Shown: piece after piece, positions 35,223 through 46,704 of the stretch
Numbering within the stretch: position 1 is the first letter of the stretch
Layout: every line of letters starts with the position of its first letter
Assembly: GCA_026225945.1 (NCBI GenBank)
Contig: JAMJFZ010001657.1
Location: 1,848,501 to 1,912,500 of the forward strand
Direction of reading: 5' to 3'
DNA from: Cricetomys ansorgei
Taxonomy: Eukaryota > Chordata > Mammalia > Rodentia > Nesomyidae
DNA: 64,000 nt
Translations under genes and position numbers: made by a program
Notes under the pieces: generated by a model
Databases searched by the model: none
What the model saw: the letters and a program-made list of their open reading frames with translations, nothing else
What the model was told of the DNA's origin: nothing

Positions 35223-35345
35223 ATAAGACTGTTTAAAGTAAAATAAAAAATAAAAACCCAATACATAAATAAATGTATTTTTAACTTTTAATCATTTTTA
35301 AAAGGCTTTCTTATTTTTAAAACGGGCTTTTATTATTTTAAAAGG

Positions 35346-35585
35346 GCTTAAAAGGTTAGAGATGTAGCTTGGTTTTTAAGAGTTCTTGCTTAGCATACAT
35401 GAGGTTCAAGGTTTGATTCCCAGCACCACGCAGAATGAGATGTGGTGCCTCACCCCTGTAATCTTACCACTTGAGAGGTAGAAACAGGAGAATTGGGACT
35501 TTACAGTCACCCTTGGTTACATGGCATGTTTGGGGGCCAGTCTCATGGGCTACATGAGACCCCCATCTTAGAAAACTAAATAACC
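35346..35585 (+). repeat. B4-type SINE (ID head plus B1 body)
   Basis: The ID head (gttagagatgtagcttggtt, gatgtagctt...gattcccagcacca) runs into a B1-like body (tggtgcctcacccctgtaat, cttaccacttgagaggtaga). Confidence 0.85.
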
Positions 35586-36123
35586 AAATAAATAAATACC
35601 TTAAAACAAAACTGAACTGAAAAGAGGGGGAAAGAAATTACAGTCCTCCCCAATTTAGAGAATTGAGGAACTGTATAGCTTTCCTCACCCCCATCCAGCC
35701 CCCTCATGTGACAGCCACAATATAGGACCTTATTAAACACCCCCGAGAGACAGAGCAACACAGCGCTGGATGCCTGGGCTCAAATCTTGACTCTGCTTGT
35801 TCTGTTAACCATTTCAGCCATTTTAAATTGTAGCATCAAGTACACTCCAATTGCTGTGAATCACCACTGCGCAGCTCCATCAAAGCTGCTTCTTACTATC
35901 TCCATGCCTTGAAGCTGGTTTACGCGGCATCTCTGGCCTTCTGTTCTCTCAACGACAGAGCTGGACGGCAACTCTTGTGTGGAGAGTCAGCCCTTGCCAT
36001 AGGAAGCACCTGAGATGTGCTGGCAGCTACGTTCTGTTTCTCAGTTGTTACCCCATGAGAGGCGGAGAGCTACCCTGGGGATCCTTGCGATCTGACAGAA
36101 GGGAAACAGAATGAGCAAAAAAT
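35586..36123. other. Unique sequence, no gene seen
   Basis: About 540 bp with no recognised repeat or gene. Confidence 0.35.
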
Positions 36124-36330
36124 AGAGCTGGGACTGGCAAGGTGACTCGGCCAATAAATATGCTCAGTGCTCTCGCAGAGGACCTGAGTTCTGTTCCCAG
36201 CGTCCCTATCAGATGGCTCACAACCACCTGTAACTCCAGATCCAGGGGCCCCAATGCCCTCTTCCGGCCTCCACAGGGACCTGTACTCATGTGCCCGACC
36301 CCACAGACAGACACACACCTCTACATAATT
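36124..36330 (+). repeat. B2/B3-family SINE
   Basis: It contains agctgggactggcaaggtga, gttctgttcccagcgtccct, tggctcacaaccacctgtaa and an ACACACAC tail. Confidence 0.9.
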
Positions 36331-38104
36331 TAGAATGAAGTCTTAAAAAAAATAACCGAATCAAAGGTATCTACCAAGGGTCACCAAGGGCTGCACATAA
36401 GCAGCTGTCATGTGGAGAGCAGGCATGGAGCCTAGAAGTGCATGATGAAGGCTTTCCACTGACAAGTCTCCAAGTAAAATACAGAGATGTTCCTAAGCTC
36501 ACCTAGGCTCACATACAGTGAGAGGCACAGCCAGGCTCTGAAGACCAGCTTGTCCTATGGTACAGTCTTCACCCTTCACAGTCACACACAAAGTGTATTG
36601 TCTGGCCACACACTATGCTGTGAGTTGGTGTGTAACAGAGTTTGCAATGACTTCTACCAAAATACCAGCATTCCTCAGTGTTGACTTCACCAAGTCCAAT
36701 ACCAAGTCACTGTGTGTGCTAAGCAGTCACTAATTTAATTTCTTAATTAGACAGCAGATTTATAATGCATTAATAAGCCAGTTATACCTAATTATTCCTA
36801 TTAATAGCAGAATAATAAGAATACCATGAGGCAGGAAATAGTCCCAGCATGAAGTCCTCTCCCTGGCTCCTATAACACTGGCTGACCCAGAGCAAGTATT
36901 CAGTAAGTCTCTCCTGAACAAGCTTACTTCTGATTTACACTCACGTTTTTCAAATGGTCTTTAACAGTGATAGGCTATCAGCTCTTTCCTAACCCTGCCA
37001 TCAATTAAAGAAAACCAAGAGTCATGAGGAAAATTTATATATTGTGCAACTTTACCAAGAACCTTAGAAAACACCCACCCCAGGCAAAGAATGAGAGGAA
37101 GAGGGGCAGGAGTGGGGTGTAAGCTGACAGGCTCAGCAGCCTAATTAATAAAAGTGGGCCAGGAATTAGAGATGGAGCAACCTGTTAAAAGAGAAGTTAG
37201 AACAAGTCTGAAAGCAGTGACCCACTTTTCTATGCTAGTATCAGTAGTCAATGCAGCTATGATACAGCCCGTGTTCCCTTCAGCTGGAACACGCCAGAAG
37301 AAACTGTGCTAATAGATCTTTCACTGAAATACAGCCTGGCTTCCTATATCTTGCAGGGAAGGACCTAGTTTCTTCGTAACAATCAGTCCTGGTAAGAAAG
37401 TGATGGTAATGCAAACCAGGTCACCAAGAGACATTCATGAAACCATCAGCAAGATTAGAAAAGATTAGAGAGGCAGTTGGCACGGTGCCCAGGGCCGCCA
37501 TGATCGGGGACTCATTATCACCCCTGGATCCAAAGGGACATTGGAAGATACTTGTTTCTAGAACCTGAAGACATAGCTATTTGAAGGTAATAGGGTGTTT
37601 CCTAACAGGAAACACTGTGGCCTTGGTTCTTTGGTCCAGGCTGCAGCAGCCTTCAGGGAGGGAGTTAGAGAAATAAAGACCGTCACTCCCTCTGACAGTG
37701 CCTCCTGTTGGCCAAATCCAAGCCAGGGGGTAAGGATGATCCTGAAGTACAGGCAGGATGGAGGAGAGAGGGCAGATGAAGAGAGCAAATGTGCCCACAC
37801 ACTGACTCTCTCAGCAGCCTGCTGTCTGCTTGTCTGGACCACAGAGGGCTTCCTACAATCTCTGGCTTCTATCAGGGGTTAACCAGTGGCAAAGATGAGA
37901 ACGCCATTGAGGCATTTAATGGGTTGTCTCTAGCCTGTTGAGTCTCTTCATGCAGGCCAGCTGAGTCCTTAATTATACGCACATCCCCTGAGTCCTACCC
38001 TGTTATCACATGATGTTTAAAAGAGGATATGCTTTACCTGTGATGTTGTATTTTGCTATACTTACATAGCCTCAATTTTTGGTGGAAATTATTGTGAAAC
38101 TTCA
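36331..38104. other. Unique sequence containing a TAAT-rich block
   Basis: About 1.8 kb without recognised young repeats. The part from 36690 to 36850 is AT-rich with many ATTA/TAAT cores and is described as a candidate regulatory element. A 36870-36930 stretch has a faint MIR/L2-like look. No coding frame exceeds 95 codons. Confidence 0.45.
36690..36850. promoter_or_regulatory. Candidate conserved non-coding block, ATTA-rich
   Basis: It contains closely spaced homeodomain-type cores: ctaatttaatttcttaatta, gcattaataagccag and cctaattattcctattaata. There is a near-palindromic TTAATTA at about 36744. Function and conservation are inferred only from motif density and absence of repeats. Confidence 0.3.
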
Positions 38105-38330
38105 TTTGTTTGTTTATTTTATGGCAGTGGGGACTGAACCTAGAACCTCGCACTCGCTAACCAAGGGTTCTATCACAGGGCTAGATGCCCAGCCATCTTT
38201 GCCTTTTTTTTTTTGGAGATAAGCGTTCTCACCAAGTTGCCCAAGCTCTTTTTTAACCTTGAGATCCTATTGCCTCAGCCTCTCTCGAGTGGCTAGCATT
38301 TCAGACCTCTGCAACAGGCATGACTCAAGA
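38105..38330 (-). repeat. Diverged ID-like and B1-like SINE sequences, minus strand
   Basis: ggggactgaacctagaacct and tatcacagggctagatgccc suggest the complement of an ID-like unit. gttctcaccaagttgcccaa and ctattgcctcagcctctctc suggest an old B1-like unit. Confidence 0.55.
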
Positions 38331-38542
38331 CTAGCGATTATTCATAAATCCATGTTTTTGCGTTTCACAAAGACTGTTGGAATGCAGGCATTCCGTGTGT
38401 AAGTGACACTGTTCATATTGTATGAATGGGGGAAATGTGAGCCAGGGAGCCATATTCTCCAAGACTCTGGGACTCTGCCACTGGCCAACTCCTAGTGCCA
38501 AGCTTAAGGAAATACTTCCTAATGCCAGGTTGAAAGAAAACT

Positions 38543-38665
38543 GCTCATTTAGTAAGTATGAACAGAGGGACTGTCAGTGTGAACACTGCTCATTCTGTAT
38601 GAACTGAGGGACATCAGTGTGAACATTAGTCAATCAGTATGAACTGAAGGGATATCAATATGAAT
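38543..38665 (+). repeat. Three-copy minisatellite, about 40-bp unit
   Basis: Units start at 38543 (45 bp), 38588 (40 bp) and 38628 (38 bp). They share the pattern g/atcat..gtatgaac.gagggac..tcagtgtgaaca. A degenerate related segment, gttcatattgtatgaatggg, lies at about 38411. Confidence 0.85.
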
Positions 38666-38889
38666 GGCTGGAGAAATTGCTATGTCCTCTGCACCTTAAT
38701 AAAAAAATTGCCATGGCTCCTCACACATAAATTCTACATTCTTAGAGATCCATCTTCAATCAGCTCTGCTTTCCTCATTTCCTTCCAAATGAACACTCTG
38801 TATTCCTCCTGGTCTGTGCACGCCCCAGCCCTTCCCTCTCTGTAGCCCTGTATGTTTCTGACTAAAACATGCTTGTATTTTCTGTTCAA

Positions 38890-39350
38890 ATTCTACTTGA
38901 CAGCCAAAGACTTCACAACAGGTTGATTTTTTAATATTCACAAACTGGAGACAACCCAAATATCCATCATCAGGGAAATGACTAACCAAATGGTGATATA
39001 GCCATAACTCAGCAGCAAGGAATATACACCACGGAATCAAGGAGCAACATAGATAAAATCCAAAACCTTACGTTGAGTGAAGAAGTCAGATCTTACAAAG
39101 AGGAGTACATAGTACATAGCTTTGCTTAGGGATGTCTAGAAAAGGTAAGCGGAGCTATGGTATCAGGAAGGAGATGGTAGATTGTGAGGGGAGAATAAAG
39201 AGGGTCAACCAAAAGGTTCAAGAGATCTTTGGGGGGTGGTGACTATGTTGGTTGATTGTGATGTTTTCATTGGTACATATATTCTTAAACTCATAAAATT
39301 CAATGTCCTACATATGTTTATTGTCTAACAACCATACCTCAAAGATACCT
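38890..39350 (+). mobile_element. L1M 3' end (end of ORF2 region and 3' UTR)
   Basis: It follows the order of old mammalian L1: ggagacaacccaaatatcca, gctaac-equivalent gactaaccaaatggtgatat, gttgagtgaagaagtcagat, gatgtctagaaaaggtaagc and gatgttttcattggtacata. It is too decayed to encode protein. Confidence 0.8.
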
Positions 39351-41014
39351 GTAAATATATATATATCAAAGAAGGCTCAAGTCAGCCATGAGCTGTAAAA
39401 TTTTATTGGAGTAAGTCAATAAAGAGTATGATGTATGAGATATTAAGGTCCCTGAGAAACCAACAAAAAGCACAAATAAGCCAGTGGAAAATGGGTACAG
39501 AGCACAAAGAGGGAACATGTGATACAAATGATAAACGAGCCTCACTAAAGTTCTTCTGCCTCTATAGAATGAAAAAATGCACTCTGTTCACAGAGGAGCT
39601 ACAACATCTGTAGTGATCATCCTCCAGGAATCATCCTTCAGACAGGGCATGCTCTCCTGAATGTAATAACCACACCCAGCATCCTAGCCACGCAACAACT
39701 TCCTAGTCACACCTTAGCATCCTAGCCACACTCCAGCTCTTTGACCCTCACCCCTCTGGCTTCAGTATCCCAGGTGCTACCTGGCGTATCAGAGAACCAG
39801 ATGCTACATGTGCAACTGAAGCCCCATTCCACACATACACATGCCCTTGAACTGTATCCTCTCTGTGCAATCGTTAACTGGAATATTTGCATATCCCATC
39901 CATTACATTTAAATTACTCTAGCCCAGGCAGAGAGAGGGTTGTTCTAATCCTGGGCTAGCACAGAGCTCCGCGATGGGACTGATCGCTCAGCATTCCATT
40001 ACGTGAGCAGCATACTTAGCCTTCTCCCGCAATGCACATTCCTGCAGGCTTGCAGGCTGCTGCTCATGCCTCCTCAGCTCAACCATGGACTTCCCACCTA
40101 CACCCAGAACCATATTCCGATACAGTTCAGCAATGTCTGAAGAGCCTCCAAATACATTCTTTTTCCCTTCTAACAAGCTCCCTAAGCTGCAGTGAAAACC
40201 TGTCTCTAAACCATAACATGATGTCACTATCTGTACATTGATGACCCCTTCTTCAAATATACAGAAGCTAAGTCTTGCACCAGGCTGCAAGGCCTGGAGG
40301 CTGAGCTCATCAAAAAGGCAACAAAGCCTCCTGCCTCTGCCCTCCCCGTACACACACAGCCAGTCCACTCTGACACTGGGAGCTGCAGACACACTGAACT
40401 CCCTCCAGGATTTCTTTCCTAAGCCTCCCATTCCCCATAGCAGACCAAAAACACTCAGTCTCCAGCTCACAGGGAGAACCAGAGCAGAGCCAGGCAGGAC
40501 CTAGAGATAGGGAGGGCAAGCTGGGGGAGGGGGGCTGGGCCTGTGGAGAAAAATACAGATAAAGGAGGAATAGAAGTGGGGGCAGCTACAAGAAAAGCAG
40601 GAAAAGGAGAGAAAAGCTGGCTGGAGAGCCAGGATCACAAAATGTGTACTTCATATACTGATGTGAACAAGAAGCTGATGGGTGGGAAATGAAGACTTCT
40701 CCAGCGAGCAAATCATGCCCCACATGAAAAGGAACCGATCCTGTCAATCTACCATCACCCACTTCCCGTCAATCCCTCTATCCAATCAGCCTCTTCTTCA
40801 CTGAGAGCTTGCCAAAGGACCCTGAATAGAGCCATGAGCAATGAGTGACCTTCTCTCCAAGCAAGCCCTGAAAAGGCCCCAGGGCAGAAGTTCAGTGTGC
40901 TTGATCTTGTGGCTCTGAAGCCATAAAGACACAGCTGAGGCTTCAGAATCAAGGAGAGCCAACACTCTTGCTTTGTAGATACAGCCTTTAAGGCCCCATG
41001 AGACATGGTAGCCT
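39351..41014. other. Unique sequence, no confident gene
   Basis: About 1.65 kb. A 160-codon minus-strand frame (39988-40470) is the longest. Part of it follows an acceptor-like ttttcactgcag on the minus strand (AG at 40188-40187). I recognise no protein family in it and do not call an exon. A G-rich run lies at 40517-40540. Confidence 0.4.
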
Positions 41015-41395
41015 GTTATAAATTGAGTACAAAATGTACTCCATGGGTTCATGTTTTAAATGTCTAGTCCCTAGTTGGGAGCACGATTTAGGAGGGCTGT
41101 GGCCACTTTAAGAGGTAAGGGCTAGTGGAGGAAGTTGGTCGCGGAAGAGAGATGCTTGGGAGTATGTTATCCCAGACCACTTCCTGGCTTGCTCTCTACT
41201 TCCCAGACATCCGTGAAGTGGTTATCTCTCTTACGCCATAGGTTCCTGCCAGGATGATGTTTACCCAAGCATATGGAACCAAGTGAAGACCAGCTGAACC
41301 CTCTGAAACTATGAGCAAAATAAAGCCTTTCTGCTTTATGTCACTTGTGTTGGATGCTTTGGCTATAACGATGAAAAAGGCGTCTGCCTTCCTGA
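41015..41395 (+). mobile_element. MaLR-type LTR
   Basis: tactccatgggttcatgttt, ggagggctgtggccacttta, gctctctacttcccagacat, gagcaaaataaagcctttct with a polyadenylation signal, and a terminal ttggctataacgatgaaaaa support an LTR of near-full length. Confidence 0.7.
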
Positions 41396-41962
41396 CACTT
41401 ATAAGGAGCTTTTAAATGGCTCTTTCACTGTCTCTGATACATAGAGACTCTGGTGAGGGGCTGGTGGCCCAGCTCAAAAAGCACCTGAAGCTACACTGGG
41501 GCCTCAGCTTCAAGCATTCTCCTCTCCCCTCCCTTCTTTGTGGGTTCTTCCTTCTCCGGTCTTCTAGAGCCAGAACCCACTCTGTGACAGGAGCAGTGGC
41601 TGCCCTGAGCCCCGAGAATAAAGCCTTATTTGGAGCACACTGACTGAGGAGGCAGTAACAGTGGAATTTCAGTCCTTGGAGAGTTGACTAGAAAGATGTT
41701 TTTCAAATGAAGATAACTCCATCCGGACTCGGAAAGGCATTTTATTTTGTTTATTTGTTTTTCAAAGAACCGTCCACTTTCTAAACTCATAGGGAAAAGG
41801 AGAAGTCTGAAGTCACGTGGAGGAAGTGAGTGACCCGGAGTGCGCCAGTGGGTCAGGGCTGCAAACGCCTGGTTCTCTATTCCCTGACTTTCTATTACAC
41901 ATTTCTTCTTCTCCTCATATTAACACATTATTTTTTCTTTATTTCCCTTAAAAAATTTGCTG
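41396..41962. other. Unique sequence, no gene seen
   Basis: About 570 bp with no recognised feature. Confidence 0.35.
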
Positions 41963-42105
41963 CCGGGCAATGGTGGTGCTCGCCTTTAGACACAGCACCC
42001 AGGAAGCAGCGGCAGGAGGATCTCTGTGAGTTCGAGGCCAGCCTGGTCTACAGAGTGAGTTCCAGGACAGCCAGAGTTACAACAGAGAAACCCTGTCTCC
42101 AAAAA
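41963..42105 (+). repeat. B1 SINE
   Basis: gccgggcaatggtggtgctc, gagttcgaggccagcctggt and acagagaaaccctgtctcca are well preserved. Confidence 0.96.
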
Positions 42106-42117
42106 AAGATTATTGCG

Positions 42118-42187
42118 GTGGAAATTAACCTCGTAGCCTTATGCATTCTAGATAAGCACTCTACCACTGAGCCAGACATCCAGTCCT
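42118..42187 (-). repeat. ID-like SINE fragment, minus strand
   Basis: gcactctaccactgagccag and catccagtcc resemble the complement of the ID head. Confidence 0.6.
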
Positions 42188-42394
42188 CCATATTATGATG
42201 TCTTAAAAAGAAATGTACACAACAAAGAAAGTTTTAAGCTGGTTCTCCTCAAATCTTCCCAACCTAAGAAAGCTTAAGATGCAAGTGTTTGTCCTGGCCC
42301 AACTCTTACAGACAGATGAACTCATGCTTCAAACAGACCAGATGGGTAGAGCACTCCCAAGTTCATCCTATGATATAAGTCACATACCTATAAT

Positions 42395-42480
42395 ATGGAC
42401 TCAGTGAGGTTAAGTGGCTTGCCAAGTATCACGCAGCCAGTATGTGTCAAAGCCATCCTTCACGCCAGGCACAGCATAGA
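42395..42480 (-). repeat. MIR fragment, minus strand
   Basis: gaggttaagtggcttgccaa, gtatcacgcagccagtatgt and aaagccatccttcacgccag are the complement of the MIR 5' half. Confidence 0.75.
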
Positions 42481-42511
42481 CTCCAGAGGCTCTGGTTTTG
42501 GTCTCTTAAAT

Positions 42512-42733
42512 CAGCAGTTCTCAACCTGTGGGTCATGACTTCTCTGGGGGTTGAATAAGCCTTTCGCAGGGGTTGTCTAAGGAACTCTGCGTATCATATA
42601 TGTCCATTATAATTCAGAACCGTGACAAAATTACAGTTAGGAAGCAGCAAAGAAAATAATTGCATGCTTGGTGGTCACCACAACATGAGGGACCATGTTA
42701 AAGGGCCATAGCATTAGGAAGACAGAGCTACTG
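42512..42733 (-). mobile_element. URR1-type hAT element (MITE), opposite orientation to the other two
   Basis: It is 222 bp and begins CAGCAGTTCTCAACC, with the ctgtgggtcatgact end first. The flanks tcttaaat and ccttagat match at 6 of 8 positions, consistent with an aged 8-bp duplication. It has no transposase. Confidence 0.88.
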
Positions 42734-43489
42734 CCTTAGATCCTGACTGCTGTGAGCAAAGTCGGGATGGAGGAAGAACATGGGGAGTTGAACGCTCCTG
42801 CCACAAAGGCTTCCAGCTCCAGTCCACATTTCAGGGTTAAGTTTTCCACAGCTCCCGTTGCCATGGCAGTAAGGGCTCTTGTCACCATCTGAAAACCCAG
42901 AAGAGGAAAATAAGAGGAGTCAGCTCTTTGACTCAAGAGCTGACCAGTTCTGCAAGATAAGCTCAGTCTGGCTCTTGAATCAGGATTAGAAATTGGAGAC
43001 AGATAATGGCACTCATAGGCCATGGGATCATTAGCTTCTTGCTCCAAGAAGTTCAGCTCACTTTGCTGACATGATCTCATTCTCCTCCACGGGCTCTTGG
43101 TGAGAGACCAGAGAAGAGATGGGGACAGTCCCTACAGAATCAGCCCAGGAGCTGGAGACGCCCATCCAAGGATCCAAGCATCTCTCCAACTCCTGGTTAG
43201 CCTAGAAAGTAAACCGGAATTTAACTGAGGATCTTGGTTTGAGCCATCACATTTACAAGACTGAGAAACAAATATGAGACAAGTATAGACCGTTAGAGCT
43301 GAGGGGGACATCTCTGCTCCAAGACCCATTCCCAGCACAGCACATACCATCTGGAGGAAAAGACAGGCCGAGAGACTAAGCAAACTGAAGACACAGATGT
43401 GAAGACTCTCATTTAAAGTTACTTACCTGTCGGTATCAGGGCCACCCTTCCTGTTACCAGTGAGGGACAGTTTCCACACATGACCATAC
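42734..43489. other. Unique sequence, no gene seen
   Basis: About 750 bp. A 114-codon minus frame (42736-43080) begins next to the URR1 and has no recognised domain. Confidence 0.4.
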
Positions 43490-43612
43490 TATGCTCAAAG
43501 TGGCTTTTGTTCAGTGCTTGAATGTGAAGCCTTTAAGAAGTAATTCAGTCATGGGGTGAAGCTTCATTAATGGGATTAGCACCCTCCTATAAGAGGCTCC
43601 TGGGCCAGGTGC

Positions 43613-43711
43613 GGTAAGGTATACCTATAATCAAGCACTTGGGAGGCTAAGGCAAGATAGTCACAAGTTCCAACCCAGCCTGGGCTACCTAGCAAGGCCC
43701 TATCTAAAAAA

Positions 43712-43712
<1 letters not shown>
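43613..43712 (+). repeat. B1-like SINE
   Basis: caggtgcggtaaggtatacc, cttgggaggctaaggcaaga, cccagcctgggctacctagc and ggccctatctaaaaaa are present. Confidence 0.85.

Positions 43713-43760
<48 letters not shown>
43713..43760 (+). repeat. (TA)n microsatellite
   Basis: About 23 TA units with a single GTA interruption, replacing the tail of the preceding B1. Confidence 0.97.
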
Positions 43761-43761
<1 letters not shown>

Positions 43762-43763
<2 letters not shown>

Positions 43764-43880
43764 ATCCAGGTGTAATAACATATACCTAATAATCCCAGCA
43801 CTTGGAAGATAAGGGAAGGAGGATAGGATCAAGGTCATCTTCAGCTAATTCAAGGCTAGCTTAACAGGTTAACAGGGCTA
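43762..43880 (+). repeat. B1-like SINE
   Basis: ccaggtgtaataacatatac, aatcccagcacttggaagat and ttcaaggctagcttaacagg are present. The copy is diverged. Confidence 0.75.
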
Positions 43881-43882
43881 CA

Positions 43883-43925
<43 letters not shown>
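43881..43925 (+). repeat. (AAAT)n microsatellite
   Basis: Eleven tetranucleotide units grown from the preceding SINE tail. Confidence 0.97.
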
Positions 43926-44145
43926 GGGCTGGAGAGTTGGCTCAGTATTTAAGAGCACTTGTTGCTCTTGCAGAGGACCCAGGTTAAATTCCCTGCACTT
44001 ACATGGCAGCTCACAGCCATCCATAACTCCAGTCCCAGGGGATTCAAGGTCTTTCTCTGACTTTGGCTGGGCATCTGGCATCCGCAGGGTGTATAGATAG
44101 ATGTGCAGGCAAAACACTCGTAAACAAACAGACAATAATAAATCT
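43926..44145 (+). repeat. B2/B3-family SINE
   Basis: agggctggagagttggctca, ttgctcttgcagaggaccca, cagctcacagccatccataa and an AATAATAAATC tail are present. Confidence 0.93.
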
Positions 44146-44404
44146 TTAAATTTTTAATAAAATAAGTAAATGTATAAAGAAGAGGCTCAGAAAGCTCATC
44201 TGCTTCCTCTGCTAGGTAAGAACCAAGTAGGAAGCGGTCCTACGAGCCAGACAGTGAGCCTTCACCAGACATGGAATCTACAGGCGTTTCTCAGCCTCCA
44301 CACTCATAATAAATGTCTATTCCTATAAGTACCTGCTTTGCAGTGTTTCATTACACCAGCCCAAATGGACACGCATCCGATGACTGTCACCCTTAAAGCA
44401 CAGA

Positions 44405-44530
44405 TGTAGTAGAAAGAAAATGCCCATTTGCATCAAGCAGATCTAGGCTCAAAGTTCAACTCTTCCGCTGAGTAGCTATGTGATTTCAATTTCAAGCAAG
44501 TTAATATTCTCCCCATCTTACCCAATCTAG
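44405..44530 (+). repeat. MIR fragment
   Basis: gcatcaagcagatctaggct, caaagttcaactcttccgct and gagtagctatgtgatttcaa follow the MIR 5' half and core. Confidence 0.75.
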
Positions 44531-44994
44531 GTTAACACCTTCACTTTATGCTTTGATACACTAGTACTTGCATTTTGGACATTTCTTAACACTTGGTTCT
44601 GTATTCTCCAATTCCGGTTCACTGAGTTCTTGGATTTAGGAACAATGGCTTAAGTCTTTTTGGCAGAGACGACCGTGGAGCATTCCCTAACAGGACCACA
44701 TATCAACTTCCAATGTGACTGACCCATGCTGCCATGAAAGGAAACCACAGAGCCTTCATTTTGACAGTGTTCTGTTCAGCAGCCAGTCTCCCAGTCTAGA
44801 GATGGGGCCGAGGAGAACAGTGTTGTTCTACCATCTGTGAATCAGCACTCTCTGCCCAAACTACAGAGGAAATTTAATTTGAAATTTCCAATAAGCCCAG
44901 CCTTAGGCAGCCTAGAAGCAGACTGGGAATGCAATTCTAGAGTCTCGTAGCCTGATCAGTATACAAAAAAAAAAAAAACTAAGTACAACTGTGT
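44531..44994. other. Unique sequence, no gene seen
   Basis: About 460 bp. It includes a short A13 run near 44966. Confidence 0.35.
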
Positions 44995-45325
44995 TGGAGA
45001 GATGGCTCAGTGGGTAAACCGATTCCCACACAAGCCTGAAGAACTGAATTCAAATTCCTAGGAACCATGGAAAGCCAGACATGTTAGCATGTGTCTGTAA
45101 AACCCAGTTCTCCTAAGACAATCTCAGGTGGAGGTGGAGGAGACAGGGGAATCTCAGGGAGTTTGCAGGTCAGCCAGAGCTGGTTCACACAGTGGCAAAC
45201 AAGAGATTTTTGTCTCAAACAAGATGGACGGCAAACCAACAATAGCTGTTGTCTTCTGACCTCCACATACGCACCACGACACACTCAATCCTTCATACAC
45301 ACACACGAATGCCACACACAAAAAT
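44995..45325 (+). repeat. B4A-type SINE
   Basis: The head is ttggagagatggctcagtgg. The body runs through gacatgttagcatgtgtctg and ggaggtggaggagacagggg. The 3' part, gttgtcttctgacctccaca, is followed by a CA-rich tail. Confidence 0.8.
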
Positions 45326-45424
45326 AAAGCAGTTAAGCCCAGAAGACACCATCTAATAAGTATTCAGCCAGGAACTGCACATATCAAGAATAAACTAGGT
45401 GCCTGTCTTATCAGAGTCCAAAGT

Positions 45425-45900
45425 CTCAGAGTCCGTAGCAGTGCAGGAGCTGAATGAGTCGATTTCTGAGACTCTTGTTGTCATACTTAACAAATCCTTC
45501 AGTTCCCAACAGGACTGAGTCAGGATCCCTAAGTAAGGGTCCTAGGGATTTAGGAAAAGATGAGATGAATGGATTCAGGGTGGGGGAGAAGTCCAGAAAA
45601 TACCTACCCCATCCTCCCAAGATCCCTATGACAAGGCAAACTCTCAGTCCACTGAAGTTCCCCCTTGAGAACCAATGGGTTTTACGGGGCTGACTTACAA
45701 TGCACGGGTGACCCCAAAGCAGAAGCACCAGAGCATCTTCACCCAGCACGAATGGCGGTTTCTCCACAAGGCGCGGAGGAACCCCCTTTGCCGTAGCCAC
45801 CCCAGCCTACACTCTCTGGTCGCTAGAGTCCAGTGCTTCCCACAGCCCCAGAGACAGATTGGGCAGAATTGCATACAGTCGGCTCAGAGCAGTGGGTAGA
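45425..45900 (-). mobile_element. ERV LTR fragment, minus strand (tentative)
   Basis: The segment ttgagaaccaatgggtttta, ggctgacttacaatgcacgg and cacccagcacgaatggcggt resembles part of the LTR at 53897-54494 (gtgagttttattgggattac). The edges are unclear and no target duplication was found. Confidence 0.45.
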
Positions 45901-46314
45901 ATCTCAAGTGAGGATCCCATGACACTCTGCACCCCTCTTTCTATGAGGGAATGTCAATGTTCAACAAGCCCCTCTGTGACAGTCTTTTACAAGCAGACAC
46001 AGCTGACCTGATGAAGAGAGCAGCTTGCTTTATTTTTATCTTTTTGCTCAGAGGATCTCGTTCTACAGCAGGAGAGGCCGTGGAAATATTCAGCAATCAA
46101 CTGTGGGTGCAGGTTTTGTCCAACTCAGTGACAATATGACAACCCGGGAAGAAAAGGGTGAATTGTATGTGGTGATACTTACATTCTCATTATGTTACAC
46201 GACTCTTAGGCAGTCTAGTCCTGTCTTGTTATTTCAAATGGGGTAACACCTCTCAGTGCTGTTGTGACCACAGAATGGCAATGGCTATGGGAGAGGGCCA
46301 TTTAACAGAATTAT
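45901..46314. other. Unique sequence, no gene seen
   Basis: About 410 bp with no recognised feature. Confidence 0.35.
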
Positions 46315-46492
46315 TGCCGGGCCAGAGACGGCTCAGTGGCTAAAGCACTTGCTGCACACGCCTGATGACCTGAGTTCAATTCCTTAGAATCCACATAAAA
46401 GTAGAAGGAAAGATCCAAATCCACAGAGTTGTCTCTGACCTCCATGTGTGCACCGTGGCACATGTGTCTCACACACACACACACACACACAC
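46315..46492 (+). repeat. B2/B3-family SINE with (CA)n tail
   Basis: It contains gccgggccagagacggctca, gacctgagttcaattcctta and gagttgtctctgacctccat. Eleven CA units close the tail. Confidence 0.88.
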
Positions 46493-46704
46493 GCACGCAT
46501 CAGCTGCATCACCATCATCATCATAATAATAAATAATTTTAATAAGCTGCTACTGCTAGGGTAATTTTTTTAATACTGTCAATAACAAAGACAGGATCTG
46601 AGCCCTTTCCATCCGTTGTCACCCCCAAATTTCCTTTCTTTTCTAGGTTGGCTATATGGATAATCTATGATTCTGAGAAACTAATGTCCTACAGCTAAAA
46701 GTGA

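Larger units (their letters stand above)
43490..44390 (+). mobile_element. MLT1-type LTR split by about 565 bp of later insertions
   Basis: The left part (to about 43612) has gtgaagcctttaagaagtaa, gaagcttcattaatgggatt and agcaccctcctataagaggc. The right part (from about 44175) resumes with agaggctcagaaagctcatc, ccttcaccagacatggaatc and cataataaatgtctattcct. The flanking segments read continuously against the MLT1 order. Confidence 0.75.

Noticed and set aside
38543..38665. CRISPR-like array at the 40-bp repeats
   Set aside because: The units are directly adjacent, diverged and without spacers, in a mammalian genome, so this is a minisatellite.
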